64,000 nt of DNA, from contig JAGUCH010000004.1 of the NCBI GenBank assembly GCA_019096065.1, positions 5,766,001 through 5,830,000 on the forward strand, given 5' to 3'. This DNA is from Paracyclopina nana. Taxonomy: Eukaryota > Arthropoda > Copepoda > Cyclopoida > Cyclopettidae. Shown piece after piece: positions 1-10,543 of this stretch. Within the stretch, counting starts at the first letter, position 1. Every line of letters starts with the position of its first letter. The translations under genes were made by a program, and so were the position numbers. The notes beneath the pieces are model-generated. The model made no database searches and was not told where the DNA came from. It saw only the letters and a list, made by a program, of their open reading frames with translations.

Positions 1-3000
1 AGATCAGTGATCTGGGGCTCCACATCGTGGAGCATAAACGTTAGCATTAGATGATGATATGACGATAAACACTTATATGGAGCTGGAGGAGCTGAGAAGA
101 AGCCTCTTCTTCCTTGGTGCATGTCCTTGAAGCCAGAAACCAACAACTTAGCATAAATTCCCACATCAGCTTTCTCGTAGCAAACAACTTAAGAAGAAGC
201 TAACCATTCAATTTGCAAATCAAATTGATGCCTTCTCCCAAAAATGGTTATAGCTTTCTACATGCATAGTATACATGTCTTTTCCAACACGAGAAAGCTT
301 GACAATGTTGTTTCCGACGTGTGCCTTGACACACTATGAGAAAAAGATACACCATATTGTCTGCTATGTGTACAAGGAACCCCCACAGGGGCCAGGTTCT
401 AACAAAAGGCAGAAAAATGAGAAAAACTGCCTTCATTTATCAGCTGTTTTTCAAATGGGGAAAAATGGTTGTATCTATCTGGGGAAAACCAGCAAAAAGG
501 GTAATTTTGAAGAGGTGGGTGAGACCGCAATATGAGCAATTGCAATCACGCAACCTCTATCAAGAACCAATCATGCAGCTACCCGCGGATTTATACGTAT
601 TGCTTAACGCAGCAAAATACTACATGGCATGTAGCAACATACTATGAAAAGATATTCATACGCACATTCTCCCAATGGACTTTGGCGATTGTCAATCTGA
701 AGCTATCTATTTGAAGGGACACTTTTTTTATTGGGGCTCTATAATTTTATTGCACGAACTGGAGCAATGCTTGAAAATTGGACACGGACCAAATGTAGCG
801 TTGAGTAATATATGGCATCTAACCAAGTTGGAACATCTGGCACAATTAATTGGCAAAATATTGTACATATACTCAAGCTATATATGTGCACATGGCAACT
901 TTAGTTGTTAGCAACTCCACAAAATCATCAGGCTCATATTACCTAATTTCTCATTGCACAGTGCGCTCGTTTAAAAACCATTTCTCATAGTATCTCACTC
1001 CACTGTGCATGTCTTGGAAGATGTTGTTGGCGTTACTACTGTGTAAGAATTGGCAGCCTCGCCGTAGTAGTCACGCTCTTTTTGCGTGAACTGAAAGTTG
1101 TCCTTACAAAAGAATGGAAGAATTCAGTTAATGGTCTTAAGAAACTTGCGCAGCCGCCCAAAAAGTTTAGGCAAGTAATTGTTTTTGGCTCTTGGCAGGT
1201 TTCTTGCTTCCTTGAGCAATTTCTAGGCCAATTGTTCAATATGTAGCGGCAAAAGTTGTGTCATTTCAACTTTGATTCCATGAATACATATGCAGGGCTA
1301 TGCAAAATACTGCCATGTATATAGGGAACCGTTTTTGCGAGCTCAAAGTACCAAAACTTTTCCATGTGTATTAGGAGGTCACAAGTGTGTTTCTTGGCAC
1401 TGAAATATATGCCCTGAAATCGGTCTTTGAAGAAGCTGCGAGGTAAATTGAGTTGAGAAGTGGCCATAAATTAGCATATCAGAGCATCAGCTGCATAAGG
1501 TTAAAGGTTTAAAAAGAAGCACATCGCAGCTACTACATACATATAAAGCATAGAAGGCTTTATCCGATTATGCATCAGCTTCACTGTGCCAAACTCGCAA
1601 AACTTTTTAATGGCTCAATTCCGACTGAACTGCAATCCTTACCTTGAAAGTGAATTATTATGCAAGAAAAAAGAAGGAGCTTTCTAAGTGAAGCTGTCTA
1701 TATAAGAGTCAAGGCTTGATGTCAGATTCTCTCCATAAAACACTGGCCAGCAAAGTCACATCCAATGACCTGGCTTAGGGCTCAGCTACAAAAAAGGCCA
1801 AAAAAGGGGCCCAAAAGGCCATAGGCTGGAGGTGCTCCTGCAATGCAGGTAAAAGTAAGGTCTTATGCCACAGTGGTGTAAAAAACCCGGAATATATGCT
1901 CTATTTTAAACTAATAAAAACTCGGGAAAATATTGCTTTGTAAATAGTAGAAAACTGTATAAAGGTAAAAGACTGCTTTTTTTCAGTGAGAGTGCGCAAG
2001 GTACGCAATTAGCTATTCCGTTCACGATTTCCTGTGTTTTACAATCAGGATCCCATTTCCCTGCTTCCACACATACGCACCATAGAAGTAGCTTTTCATC
2101 AAATGCGTACAAGACCTCCTCACTAGAAAATTGATTATTGGCATCATCGGGTAAGCATGGCCGTGTTTACAATAATTTTTTATCAGTTTCCGATAAATTG
2201 GACTTTCCCCAGCCAGACTTTTTACAGCATTAGGATACATAGTGTACGGTGGAATTCTTATAAGGGCCTTAGTATATAACGGAGACATGTAGAAGATAAA
2301 AATAAAATTGGCCCAGATAATGTAACTAGCTCGTTACACATGCCTTGAAATAATGGAGAACTCGTTTGCATAATTGCGTTCACATTGTGTTGCTGTGTGA
2401 TGAGAAAAACCATTTGGGGATATCTCCCATTGATGCTGGTTGCAACATTATTTTTTATGCACTAATGTACCCAAAACATGATTAATTGAGGGACTCTACA
2501 ATACAAAAGCTCCATGTCCAGTAGCGAAATTGATTAATTGAGCACATTTATCCCACATACTTGGAAAATGTACTATATGCAGTATGCTCACTCTCTCAAC
2601 AAAGCCATTATGTTATGGTGTTCATATTTCATATGCGCTAACAAGGCTACAACTTTCTGTGCGTAGAAATTAATTTGATTAACGACGCACACAGTTTTTT
2701 ATCCGCCCCCGCACGCGGTGAAAGAATTGTCTGTCAAAAGCCTCCTTTGCAACTTTGGGATACAAAAGATGCGAATGGTTTTCGAGCAAAAACGAAGCAT
2801 ATAGAAGAGTGGGAAATACAATATAAAGGTTTTTGCCACCACAGGCTACCATCATATAAGCCAAAAAAAGTGGCAACGACAAAACCAAATTTTCATGTTA
2901 GCGAAATAATGCGTACGCTTACATAACTGAGATGAGGTCCAAACTATTGGCAAAGCAGCGGAGTCGGTAAAAGTCCGATAGGAATCGCGCAGTGCTTTCA

Positions 3001-3491
3001 CGTCCGGTCTCCAACTTTCACTGATTCAGGCATCGTTGTTGGTGCCAGCTAGCGCTCTGGAACACTTTTTTCCAAAGAGAGCTCACTGCTGCTTCTACTC
3101 AAGTAAGATACGAAAGACTTTCGCTGAAAACACTGCGAGACAAGCATATGCGTAGAATGCCAGAGTAATTATTACGGTAGGCCATTTGAAGCAATTTTTA
3201 CCCCATTGTGCGGGAGGAAAAGAAAAAGAGAGAGGAGAGGGAAAAAAGGCATAGAAGGATTCTTCACTTCTCCAACTACTGCAGATTTGGTGCCAAAAAC
3301 TGGCAATGATACATTACGCCCCTTTTTCATGGGTTGCTGAGCACCGACTGACTGATGATGATTTTTGATAGTTGCTTTTCTTGGTAAAATATCAAATTGT
3401 CATCATAGTATATATTTTGTCAAGAGGAGCAAAGTAAAAAATGGCACACCTTTGCAAAGCTTCGCGTAGAAAGTACTGACAAGTAGAAAGC
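1..3491. other. Gene-free or unrecognised left flank
   Basis: About 3.5 kb of AT-rich sequence. Open frames here are short (under 90 codons), have no recognisable domain and do not join through convincing splice sites. No tRNA, repeat array or clear terminal-inverted-repeat element was seen. The right part should contain the 3' UTR of the minus-strand TRABD gene. Confidence 0.5.
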
Positions 3492-6400
3492 CTACGAAAA
3501 TCTGGGAATGATCCTAGTTTTCACAAGCCTGTACACTCCGAAGGCCGCAAGTGACCAAAACGTAGCTCTGAATGCAAATCGAGCGAATTTTTCACTTCTG
3601 CTCGTAGGTGGGATGTGGACAAGCTTGGCCACGTCTGAGGCTTTCACGCTGTCAAATTGCTTCACAATTCCATTGAGATGACCAATACCCACTACGCCGA
3701 CAACGACGGTCGGATCAAATTGGCTCTTTCCATCAGCCATTGGGAAATCGGCCGCCTGTCTCAATGAGTAGGCCAGAAACGTGTCTCGTTCATCCACGAA
3801 AACCCTAGCCATGTCTGGGAATTCTCCTGCAAAACGACGAGAGATTTGTATGCATCAATACGCACAAATGAGCAAAGGGGATGTCTCAAAATCGGGATTT
3901 GGCGCGCGCACAGTGGCTCAAAATGCCTTTTGGACGCGCACGGGAAAAAAACTCGCGAAATCGGAGTAGTCAATTTTCTTTGGGCCGTAAGCTAAAAACT
4001 GACATTCAGTGCACCCAAGTCCGCAAATTTCCGCAGCCAATTTTGGTGAATAATCATTAAACGGGGTCTGATTGACCTCTCAGACATCAAAGAACAATTT
4101 AATTCGATTCCAATCATAAGTTATGGATGCCCAAAAATGGGCAAACGTGGCTATTCTACTATTTTTCGTGCTGAACACTGTTTCAAGCAAAGTTTGATTT
4201 AAAAGTCAAATTTGAATATGTATCTGTCAATTCAAACCATTTTTGACTATTTTCAGTGCCTAGAAGTCAACCCAATTAGAATTTGAAAATTGGTGGTTAA
4301 ATGAGAATTCGGGCGATTTGGCGGATTTTCTTGTGCGCGTGAAAACGGCTTTTTGACCCACTGTGGCGCGGGATTTCTCCGCATGTACATTAGGTCAGTA
4401 GTGAGGCTGCTTCAGCAGCTCGCTAAACTTCGCTTCTGTCCTCTTATGCATATGTGGAGAAATGTTTTGCATTCATAATATTTCTGGTCGACCAAATTTC
4501 AGTTTTTATGCCTTTTTTAAGGTAATTTTTGCATTCATGATATTTCTGGTCGACCAAATTTCTGTTTTTAGGCATTTTTAAGCTATTTTTTGCATTCATT
4601 ATTTTTCAGGTCGACCAAATTTCAGTTTTTAGGCCTTTTTAAAGCTATTTTTGCATTCATGATATTTCTGGTCGACCAAATTTCTGTTTTTAGGCCATTT
4701 TCAGCCATTTTTTGCATTTTTGACCCAATAATTTAGGATATTTCTAGTCGACCAAATTTCAGTTTCTGGGCCTTTTTCAGCTACTTTTTGCATTTATGAT
4801 TTTTCCAGTCGACCAAATTTCAGTTTCTAGGCCTTTTTCAGCCATGTTTTGCATTTTTTATTTTTCCAGTCGACCAAACGCTTCTGTCCTCTTATGCATA
4901 TGTAGAGAAATCCCGCGCGCCAAATGCCGATTGTGAGACATCCCCTTTCTATGCAGTACACGCAGCTCAAAGGTCATCATTGCCAAAAATACCATACCAC
5001 ACAAATAGTACATTTCCGCACGACTTTTGATATAGAAGAAAATACCTGCGAGCTCTCCAAGGAGGCTTTCCAACAGATCCTTTTGTTTGCATTTCTCAAC
5101 ATCTTCTTTTGTGATCGTCTGGTTTGAGGACATGATTGCATTCGTGCCAACTTTGATCTTTTGCCACAACGACAAGGTCGATAAGGCCCTTTTGAGCGTT
5201 ATCTCAATTTGACGATCGCCGAGGTGTACCAGGCAACCGGGAATTTTTTGGGCCTCCTGATAAGCTGCTCGAAATTCGCCGCCAGGAGCCATCCCCAACT
5301 GCTTGGTTAGCGTGGCCGACATGGAAAGCATTAGCAGGTACATCACGCCTTTCACAGTGCCGTATTCGCGAAAGGTTTGCCTCTGCAAGCAATAAGAAAG
5401 TTACAAAAGTAACAAGGCTGATAAAGGCCAGGATTTTACCATTTTTTGCACGGTCAAGTTTTGCGACTCTTCCAAAATGGTTTTTGCGTCCAAATGAAGA
5501 ATGTGCGTTCGATTCTTGCACAGCTCTAATACCACCACGTCGGGTCGGAATTGTCGCATGACAGTCGTGACATCTTTGACCGATTCTTCTGAAAAGTGTG
5601 CAGTACCCACGATGATCACTTTTGAGCCTTGCTTGGTGGTCAAAATTCGCACAGTTTCTGGGACTGACACATTGTCCCAATCAATATTCCGATTGCCCAA
5701 GCGATTTAGAGGAATACTGTTGTGGACATGATGATGGTCGCAATTGCTCATTTCATGTTGCTGCTCTTCTTCTTCATCTTCCGATTCGTCGTCAGAATCA
5801 TCATCTTCGGCATCCTCGCTATCAGAAGACGAACCGGCGGTCTCGTTAGAAGTTCTGCAAAACACATAAAGAAGAATCATTGCAATATACGGAATGAAAT
5901 AAGTGTCAACACGACAAAGGCCATATTTCCCCAATGTTACGTGTCAGTGTAGTGTCAAAAGAAAAGACTATCTTTTGAGCTTTGCTCCCCAACGACTGAA
6001 TATTAATTATGCGAACAAAAGAGGCAGGAAAGCGCCAGAGTGTGAATAATATTCTCCTCAAGGTCAAACGCTATTGAAGAAAGAAAACCATGCATACCCG
6101 TTGGACTCGTTATGGTTGCCACCGATTGGTGTTTTTTCCGACTCAATCGCAGAGTCTTCGTCTTCGTCAGCCTTTTCCTCTTTAGAAACCTGCGCAACAG
6201 GCTCAGCAAATGAATCATCGTGCAGAAACTCATCCTCGACATCTTGGAAGATCATGGTTGAGCTCTCGTTGGGAATGTACTGTTTTGGAGCAACAGGTGT
6301 GGAGGTGACTTTCGGCGGAGAGTTCTCCAAAAACTTGGTGTTTGAAGCAGCTGTGACAAAGTGTGATGTTTCGTCATCCATCTCTCGGGGATCGTTGTTT

Positions 6401-6525
6401 GCGCTTGAATTAATGACCTCCACGATGGATGAATTGTCATTTTGTCGGCTTGGACCTTCATCCGTGTCGTCCAGAACGATAGTTTGGTTATTTGAGCTGT
6501 CGCTAAGCTCAATTGTTGAATCCAT
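3492..6525 (-). CDS. TRABD: TraB domain-containing protein (TRABD-like)
   Basis: Four exons on the minus strand: 6525-6098, 5854-5440, 5382-5046 and 3826-3492. All junctions are GT-AG and keep frame, giving 504 residues. The TraB core is visible as VGTAHFSEES, PDVVVLELC, LGMAPGGEF, KCKQKDLLE, ERDTFLAYSLRQA and VVGVVGIGHLNGI, in the order known for animal TRABD. A hydrophobic segment close to the C terminus fits a tail membrane anchor. The N-terminal third is acidic, low in complexity and rich in Ser, Asp and Glu. The first ATG in frame is at 6525. The open frame continues upstream through a GTG, but that is not a likely eukaryotic start. TRABD proteins are membrane-associated TraB/PrgY relatives whose biochemical role in animals is poorly defined. 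The gene is divergent from RNF113. Its last intron (1,219 bp) carries a foldback element and a 61-bp satellite. Confidence 0.9.
3874..4948. mobile_element. Foldback/MITE-like element in TRABD intron 3
   Basis: The ends are 35-bp inverted repeats (3874-3908 and 4914-4948) differing at two positions. They begin AAAGGGGATGTCTCA and end in GGCGCGCG. A second inverted match links 3905-3965 with about 4300-4378 (a GTGCGCG core and CACTGTG). This suggests an original palindromic element later split by insertion or expansion of a satellite block. No coding capacity is seen, and no clear target-site duplication was found. Confidence 0.75.
4469..4877. repeat. Seven-copy ~61-bp tandem repeat
   Basis: The core GTCGACCAAATTTC begins at 4487, 4549, 4610, 4671, 4747 and 4808, and a truncated GTCGACCAAA occurs at 4869. 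Spacings are 62, 61, 61, 76, 61 and 61 bp. Each unit also carries TTTTTGCATT and AGGCC(T/A)TTT. The block is bracketed by direct copies of CTTCTGTCCTCTTATGCATA (about 4432 and 4880), so the array is embedded in a duplicated flank. Confidence 0.9.
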
Positions 6526-7109
6526 GTTCGACTCGGTGATTTCCCACACAAATTTCGCTTAAAAACGTCACCAACAATTTAACAACAAATAAAAGAATAA
6601 AAAGCGCCAGAAAGCGAGCAGCGTTTCTAAGGCCAATATAAGCAAACAACGGATCAAATAATTCAAGCTCATAACCAAGAATGAAAATTGTATTAATTGA
6701 TTAGACAAGTTATTTGATATATAAATAAAAGGTATTGAATTTATTTCAGACTTGTTCAGATTAGGATTTCTTTTATTTGGCAATACAGAGATGGACTCGA
6801 TTGAAGTAGTGTTTCGACTATTCTTGGTAGCGAAGGACATTTTCGAGGGCGAATTTTGAATGTCTATTCAGCAATTGAAAATGCCATAAGAAAACCAATC
6901 AGATTTGAGTCGATAGATAGTTTTTCCAAAAAAAATAAAATAATAAGTTAGTGCTATTGGGCTAAGATAAGACTATTTTGAAAAAACGCGAATTCGAACA
7001 TTTACTTAAATCAAGCTCGATCACTCAACTGAAATAACAACAAGTCAACAACAAAAAATAAAAAGTCGGCAAATAAGAAGAACCGAGAAAAACGTTTGAA
7101 ATTTTTAGT
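6526..7109. promoter_or_regulatory. Bidirectional promoter interval TRABD / RNF113
   Basis: 584 bp of AT-rich DNA separates the divergent start codons of TRABD (minus, 6525) and RNF113 (plus, 7110). It must hold both 5' UTRs and both core promoters. No obvious TATA box was singled out. A short minus-strand open frame at 6840-6568 has AT-driven composition and is not accepted as a gene. Confidence 0.5.
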
Positions 7110-8141
7110 ATGTCTGAGAAAGTGTGCACGTTTAAGCGGGCCAAGAAGCCAATTCGTGCTCAAAGAAGGCGTCACGAATCCTCGGGCTCAAACAAAAGTG
7201 AGGAGGACTCGTCCGCATCTGAAACTGAGGAATCTTCAGTTGTGCGAGTCGAGCGTTCAAAACGCGGAGGTCTTACGCAATCCACATCGCAGTTCAAGTC
7301 GAGCAAAAAGAAATGGAGGAAAGCCGAAGATGGAGGCGAAGACTCGGACGAAGAGCCCGAATCATCTGACATCAAAGTCTCCTTTAAAGGAACTGGCACT
7401 GAAAAAGCTGGCCCGAGTGATCAAGGTGCAACAGCCGTGTCTGAAATCGACACGAGCCACGATCGCGATGCTAGAGCCATTTTTGAGCGATCCAAGGAAG
7501 CGAACGATCAACGCAAAGTTGACCTGGACGAGAAATCGGGGGCCAAGGCCGTAGACTTTGACGACAAGATATATCGTGGTGCCAACAACTACGCAAAATA
7601 TGTAGAGAAAAAGGACACTGCTTTTGGAAGTGCCCAGAAAGCCTCGACTGGACCACAGAGAGCTCCTGCTCACCTTAGAGCTACCGTCAGGTGGGACTAT
7701 GCACCTGACATTTGTAAAGATTACAAGGAGACCGGCTTTTGTGGTTTCGGCGATTCTTGCAAATTCATGCATGACCGGAGTGACTACAAGTTTGGCTGGC
7801 AACTTGAACGAGAAATGGAGCAAGGCACTTATGGAGCTGATGACGACGACGACAATAAGTACAAAGTTAGCTCTGACGAGGAGGACGATCTGCCCTTCAA
7901 GTGCTTCATCTGCAAAGACTCCTTTGTGCACCCAGTTGTGACCAAGTGCAAGCACTACTTCTGTGAAAAATGTGCGCTCGAGCAGTACAAAAAGAGCCAG
8001 AGATGCTTTGCATGTGGAACTCAAACGGGAGGAGTGTTCAACCCAGCTAAAGATATCATCGCTAAGCTTGACAAAGCCAAAAAGGAGGCCGCCCTACAAA
8101 ATGAGCAAGAGGGCTCAAATAGTGATGACAGCGATAGCTAA
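7110..8141 (+). CDS. RNF113A: RNF113/Cwc24 spliceosomal CCCH-RING protein
   Basis: Intronless frame of 343 residues, matching the usual family length. The N-terminal half is basic, then acidic and serine-rich. A CCCH zinc finger (C202-x8-C211-x5-C217-x3-H221) is followed by an acidic linker and a C3HC4 RING finger (C265, C268, C280, H282, C285, C288, C299, C302). This domain order is diagnostic of RNF113/Cwc24. The family joins the spliceosome around the first catalytic step and has ubiquitin-ligase activity; it acts in the nucleus. The start ATG is the first in the frame. AATAAA hexamers begin at 8140, overlapping the TAA stop, so the 3' UTR must be very short. CLP1 starts only 78 bp downstream on the same strand. 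Confidence 0.95.
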   Translation: MSEKVCTFKRAKKPIRAQRRRHESSGSNKSEEDSSASETEESSVVRVERSKRGGLTQSTSQFKSSKKKWRKAEDGGEDSDEEPESSDIKVSFKGTGTEKAGPSDQGATAVSEIDTSHDRDARAIFERSKEANDQRKVDLDEKSGAKAVDFDDKIYRGANNYAKYVEKKDTAFGSAQKASTGPQRAPAHLRATVRWDYAPDICKDYKETGFCGFGDSCKFMHDRSDYKFGWQLEREMEQGTYGADDDDDNKYKVSSDEEDDLPFKCFICKDSFVHPVVTKCKHYFCEKCALEQYKKSQRCFACGTQTGGVFNPAKDIIAKLDKAKKEAALQNEQEGSNSDDSDS

Positions 8142-8149
8142 TAAATAAA
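8140..8149 (+). terminator. RNF113 poly(A) signals overlapping the stop codon
   Basis: Two overlapping AATAAA hexamers (8140-8145 and 8144-8149) begin within the TAA stop codon of RNF113 at 8139-8141. Cleavage would be expected around 8160-8175, well before the CLP1 start at 8220. Confidence 0.7.
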
Positions 8150-8204
8150 ACCTGCGTTTTTACCTCCCATACAATGCTTGATCGCCAATTAGAGATATTT
8201 CTAT

Positions 8205-8219
8205 GTTACAGGAAGTAAA
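8205..8219 (+). promoter_or_regulatory. Acceptor-like site just upstream of the CLP1 start
   Basis: The sequence TTTCTATGTTACAG ends with AG at 8210-8211, eight bases before the CLP1 ATG at 8220. It looks like a 3' splice site. It could serve a 5' UTR cis-intron or a trans-splice leader. No sequence evidence here decides between them. Confidence 0.45.
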
Positions 8220-9491
8220 ATGGCCATCGGTGAGAGATTTGAGCTTGAAAAGGACGAGGAACTTCGCATAGAGGTGGATCTGGTCAACAAAGAGGAGGTC
8301 GTGTTCGTCGAGCTGCTGTCTGGAATTGCAGAGATTTTCGGAACGGAAATGGTGATCGGGACCAAGTACAGATTCGGTCACGGTGCCAAGATTTCCGTTT
8401 TCACCTTCCATGGCTGCTCTCTGACAGTGTTTGGTCAAAACCAGATTGCACCCTACAAGAGCAAAGAGCACCCGATGATTCAATATCTTAATGTTAACTC
8501 TGCCCTCGAGGACATGCGAGAAAAAGCAGACAAGGAGGAAATTAAGGCTGGACCTGTGGTCATGGTCGTTGGCCCGCAAGATGTGGGCAAGACCACATTA
8601 TGCAGGCTATTTGTCAACTATTCAGTGCGTCAAGGTCGGAGACCCATTTTTGTTGACCTGGATGTCAGCCAGTGTAGCATTTCGATCCCAGGCACCATAG
8701 CGGCAACTTTGATAGAGAGACCTGCTGCCATAGAAGAGGGCTTCCCTCAAAATGCTCCCTTGGTCTACCACTATGGACATTCCACTCCAACCCAAAATTC
8801 CGCGCTCTACAACTCAATAGTATCGAGGATGGCTGACGTTGTGCGAGAAAGGCTGCAAGCTAATAAGGTGGCCAAAAGTTCCGGAGTTGTCATCAACACT
8901 TACGGGTGGGTACGTGGAGAAGGCTATACACAACTGAAGCACGTGGCCAAGGCATTTGAGGTGGATGTCATTATAGTGCTTGATCAAGAACGAGTGTACA
9001 ATGACCTCGTGCGAGACATGCCCAGTTTTGTCAAGGTCATTTGGCTGCCCAAGTCGAATGGAGTTGTCGAGAGAACTCAAGATCAAAGGATGGAAGAAAG
9101 CAATTTGACCATCAAACAGTATTTCTATGGCACCCAAGGCAACCTTTTCCCTCACTGTTTCGATGTCAAATTTGCAGACTTGAAAGATAGGATCTACAAA
9201 ATTGGCGCACCAAGTTTGCCTGACAGTTGCATGCCACTCGGCATGAAGGCTGAGGACCATCAGACAAAACTAGTTTTGGTCTCGTTGACACCTAAAGAAC
9301 TTTTGAACCACGTGCTTGCCATTTCGTTTGCAACCACACCTGAAGAAGTGATTGCCGCCAATGTTGCTGGATTTGTAGTAGTCACTGATGTAAATGTGAA
9401 AGATGGCAGGATTTCAGTTTTATCCCCTCAGCCAAGGCCTTTGCCACCTACTCTGTATGTGCTCTCTGATGTCAAGTATATTGACCGGTAA
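8220..9491 (+). CDS. CLP1: Polynucleotide 5'-hydroxyl kinase CLP1
   Basis: Intronless frame of 423 residues; human CLP1 has 425. The N-terminal beta domain (about 1-100) precedes a P-loop kinase core with Walker A GPQDVGKTT (residues 118-126) and the DLDVSQ segment (146-151) followed by the family's SIPGT motif. The C-terminal domain contains PxxCMPLGM- and PRPLP-type segments typical of CLP1. CLP1 phosphorylates RNA 5'-OH ends. It is a subunit of cleavage factor IIm in mRNA 3'-end processing and of the tRNA splicing endonuclease complex, in the nucleus. The gene follows RNF113 closely on the same strand. Its poly(A) signal AATAAA is at 9546-9551, only about 20 bp from the stop codon of the convergent MTAP gene. 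Confidence 0.95.
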   Translation: MAIGERFELEKDEELRIEVDLVNKEEVVFVELLSGIAEIFGTEMVIGTKYRFGHGAKISVFTFHGCSLTVFGQNQIAPYKSKEHPMIQYLNVNSALEDMREKADKEEIKAGPVVMVVGPQDVGKTTLCRLFVNYSVRQGRRPIFVDLDVSQCSISIPGTIAATLIERPAAIEEGFPQNAPLVYHYGHSTPTQNSALYNSIVSRMADVVRERLQANKVAKSSGVVINTYGWVRGEGYTQLKHVAKAFEVDVIIVLDQERVYNDLVRDMPSFVKVIWLPKSNGVVERTQDQRMEESNLTIKQYFYGTQGNLFPHCFDVKFADLKDRIYKIGAPSLPDSCMPLGMKAEDHQTKLVLVSLTPKELLNHVLAISFATTPEEVIAANVAGFVVVTDVNVKDGRISVLSPQPRPLPPTLYVLSDVKYIDR

Positions 9492-9545
9492 AAAATGCAT
9501 TCACCAACTGATGACCATATTTTTGGCTAACTCCTAAATGGAAAA

Positions 9546-9551
9546 AATAAA
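9546..9551 (+). terminator. CLP1 poly(A) signal
   Basis: AATAAA 55 bp after the CLP1 stop, in the tail-to-tail junction with MTAP. The two 3' UTRs probably overlap. Confidence 0.7.
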
Positions 9552-9572
9552 GATATGAAAACCAGAAATTTG

Positions 9573-10543
9573 CTAGTGCATTTTGATTTTTATCACCTTG
9601 TTGGCTTTGATTGTTTCAGTCCAATCCTTGGCTCCCAAATGTTTGACCACTTCCACAAAGAGCTTCCTCACATTGTCAACATTTTCAGCGATGACTTTGA
9701 GCACATGCTGGGCATCCACACTGGCAGTGTCATCTTTCCAACAGTCATAATCAGTGACCATAGCTATGGCAGTGTAAGATATGCCCAGCTCTTTAGCCAA
9801 CATCACTTCTGGAATGGTAGTCATGTTGATGACATCAGCTTTCCATGACCTGTACATGAAGCTTTCTGCCCTGGATGAAAACCTGGGGCCTTCAATGGTG
9901 ATGACAGTTCCCCTTTCCTTGAGGATGCTGTCCATGCCAATAGCTTTGGCAGCCTCAACCACAACTCCTCCTGTTTTAGGACAAAAAGAAGGGTGCATAG
10001 GGATATGGCAGACTGTTCCGAAATCAGGAGACTGGTTAGAGGATGCCTGGTCATGAAAGGTCTGAGCTCTCTTGGTTGTCCTATCAATAAAAGAGTCCAA
10101 GATGACAAAGTCACCTGGAGCATAATCCTCCCTGAGGCTTCCACAGCAAGTGGCAGCCAATATGTGGGTACAGCCCACCAAGTGCAAAGCCCTGATATTA
10201 GCCCTATAATTGACTTCACTTGGGTTGTACTTATGCCCTTGTCCATGCCTAATTCATAAATTGAAATATATTATTTCATAACAACTTGATTAATGACATA
10301 GCTACCTTGAAATAACAACTACAGGGACTCCATGTATGGTACCTTCAACCAATTTATCAGAGGGAGCTCCAAATTCAGTTGTGACATCTTTTGAAGTAGG
10401 ATTTTCCAGCTCTGGAAGGTCATAAAACCCTGATCCTCCGATGATCCCAACCTTGTCAAGAATTGAGAGAATAGAAAAAAAACATCTTTATTCAAGTGTA
10501 CTTTGATTACCTTGAATTTATCATCATTTTGTGATGCAGACAT
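9573..10543 (-). CDS. MTAP: S-methyl-5'-thioadenosine phosphorylase (MTAP)
   Basis: Three minus-strand exons: 10543-10511, 10451-10306 and 10248-9573, with introns of 59 and 57 bp, give 284 residues (human MTAP 283). Visible family motifs in order are the phosphate loop VGIIGGSGFYD at the N terminus, ISRHG, VNYRANI, ACGSLRED-like TCCGSLRED, FIDRTT, HIPMHPSFCPKT, EGPRFSSRAES, INMTTIPEV and TDYDCW. The enzyme cleaves methylthioadenosine with phosphate to adenine and methylthioribose-1-phosphate, feeding methionine and purine salvage in the cytosol. GPRFSSRAE and NMTT with the six-membered GSLRE context favour MTAP over purine nucleoside phosphorylase. It is convergent with CLP1. Confidence 0.95.

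Noticed and set aside
6568-6840. 90-codon minus-strand frame between TRABD and RNF113
   Set aside because: Composition is driven by AT-rich DNA (Leu/Phe/Ile/Asn runs), with no domain. It lies in the shared promoter region.
7362-8024. 220-codon minus-strand frame opposite RNF113
   Set aside because: It is the antisense shadow of the RNF113 coding frame, whose zinc-finger motifs are unmistakable.
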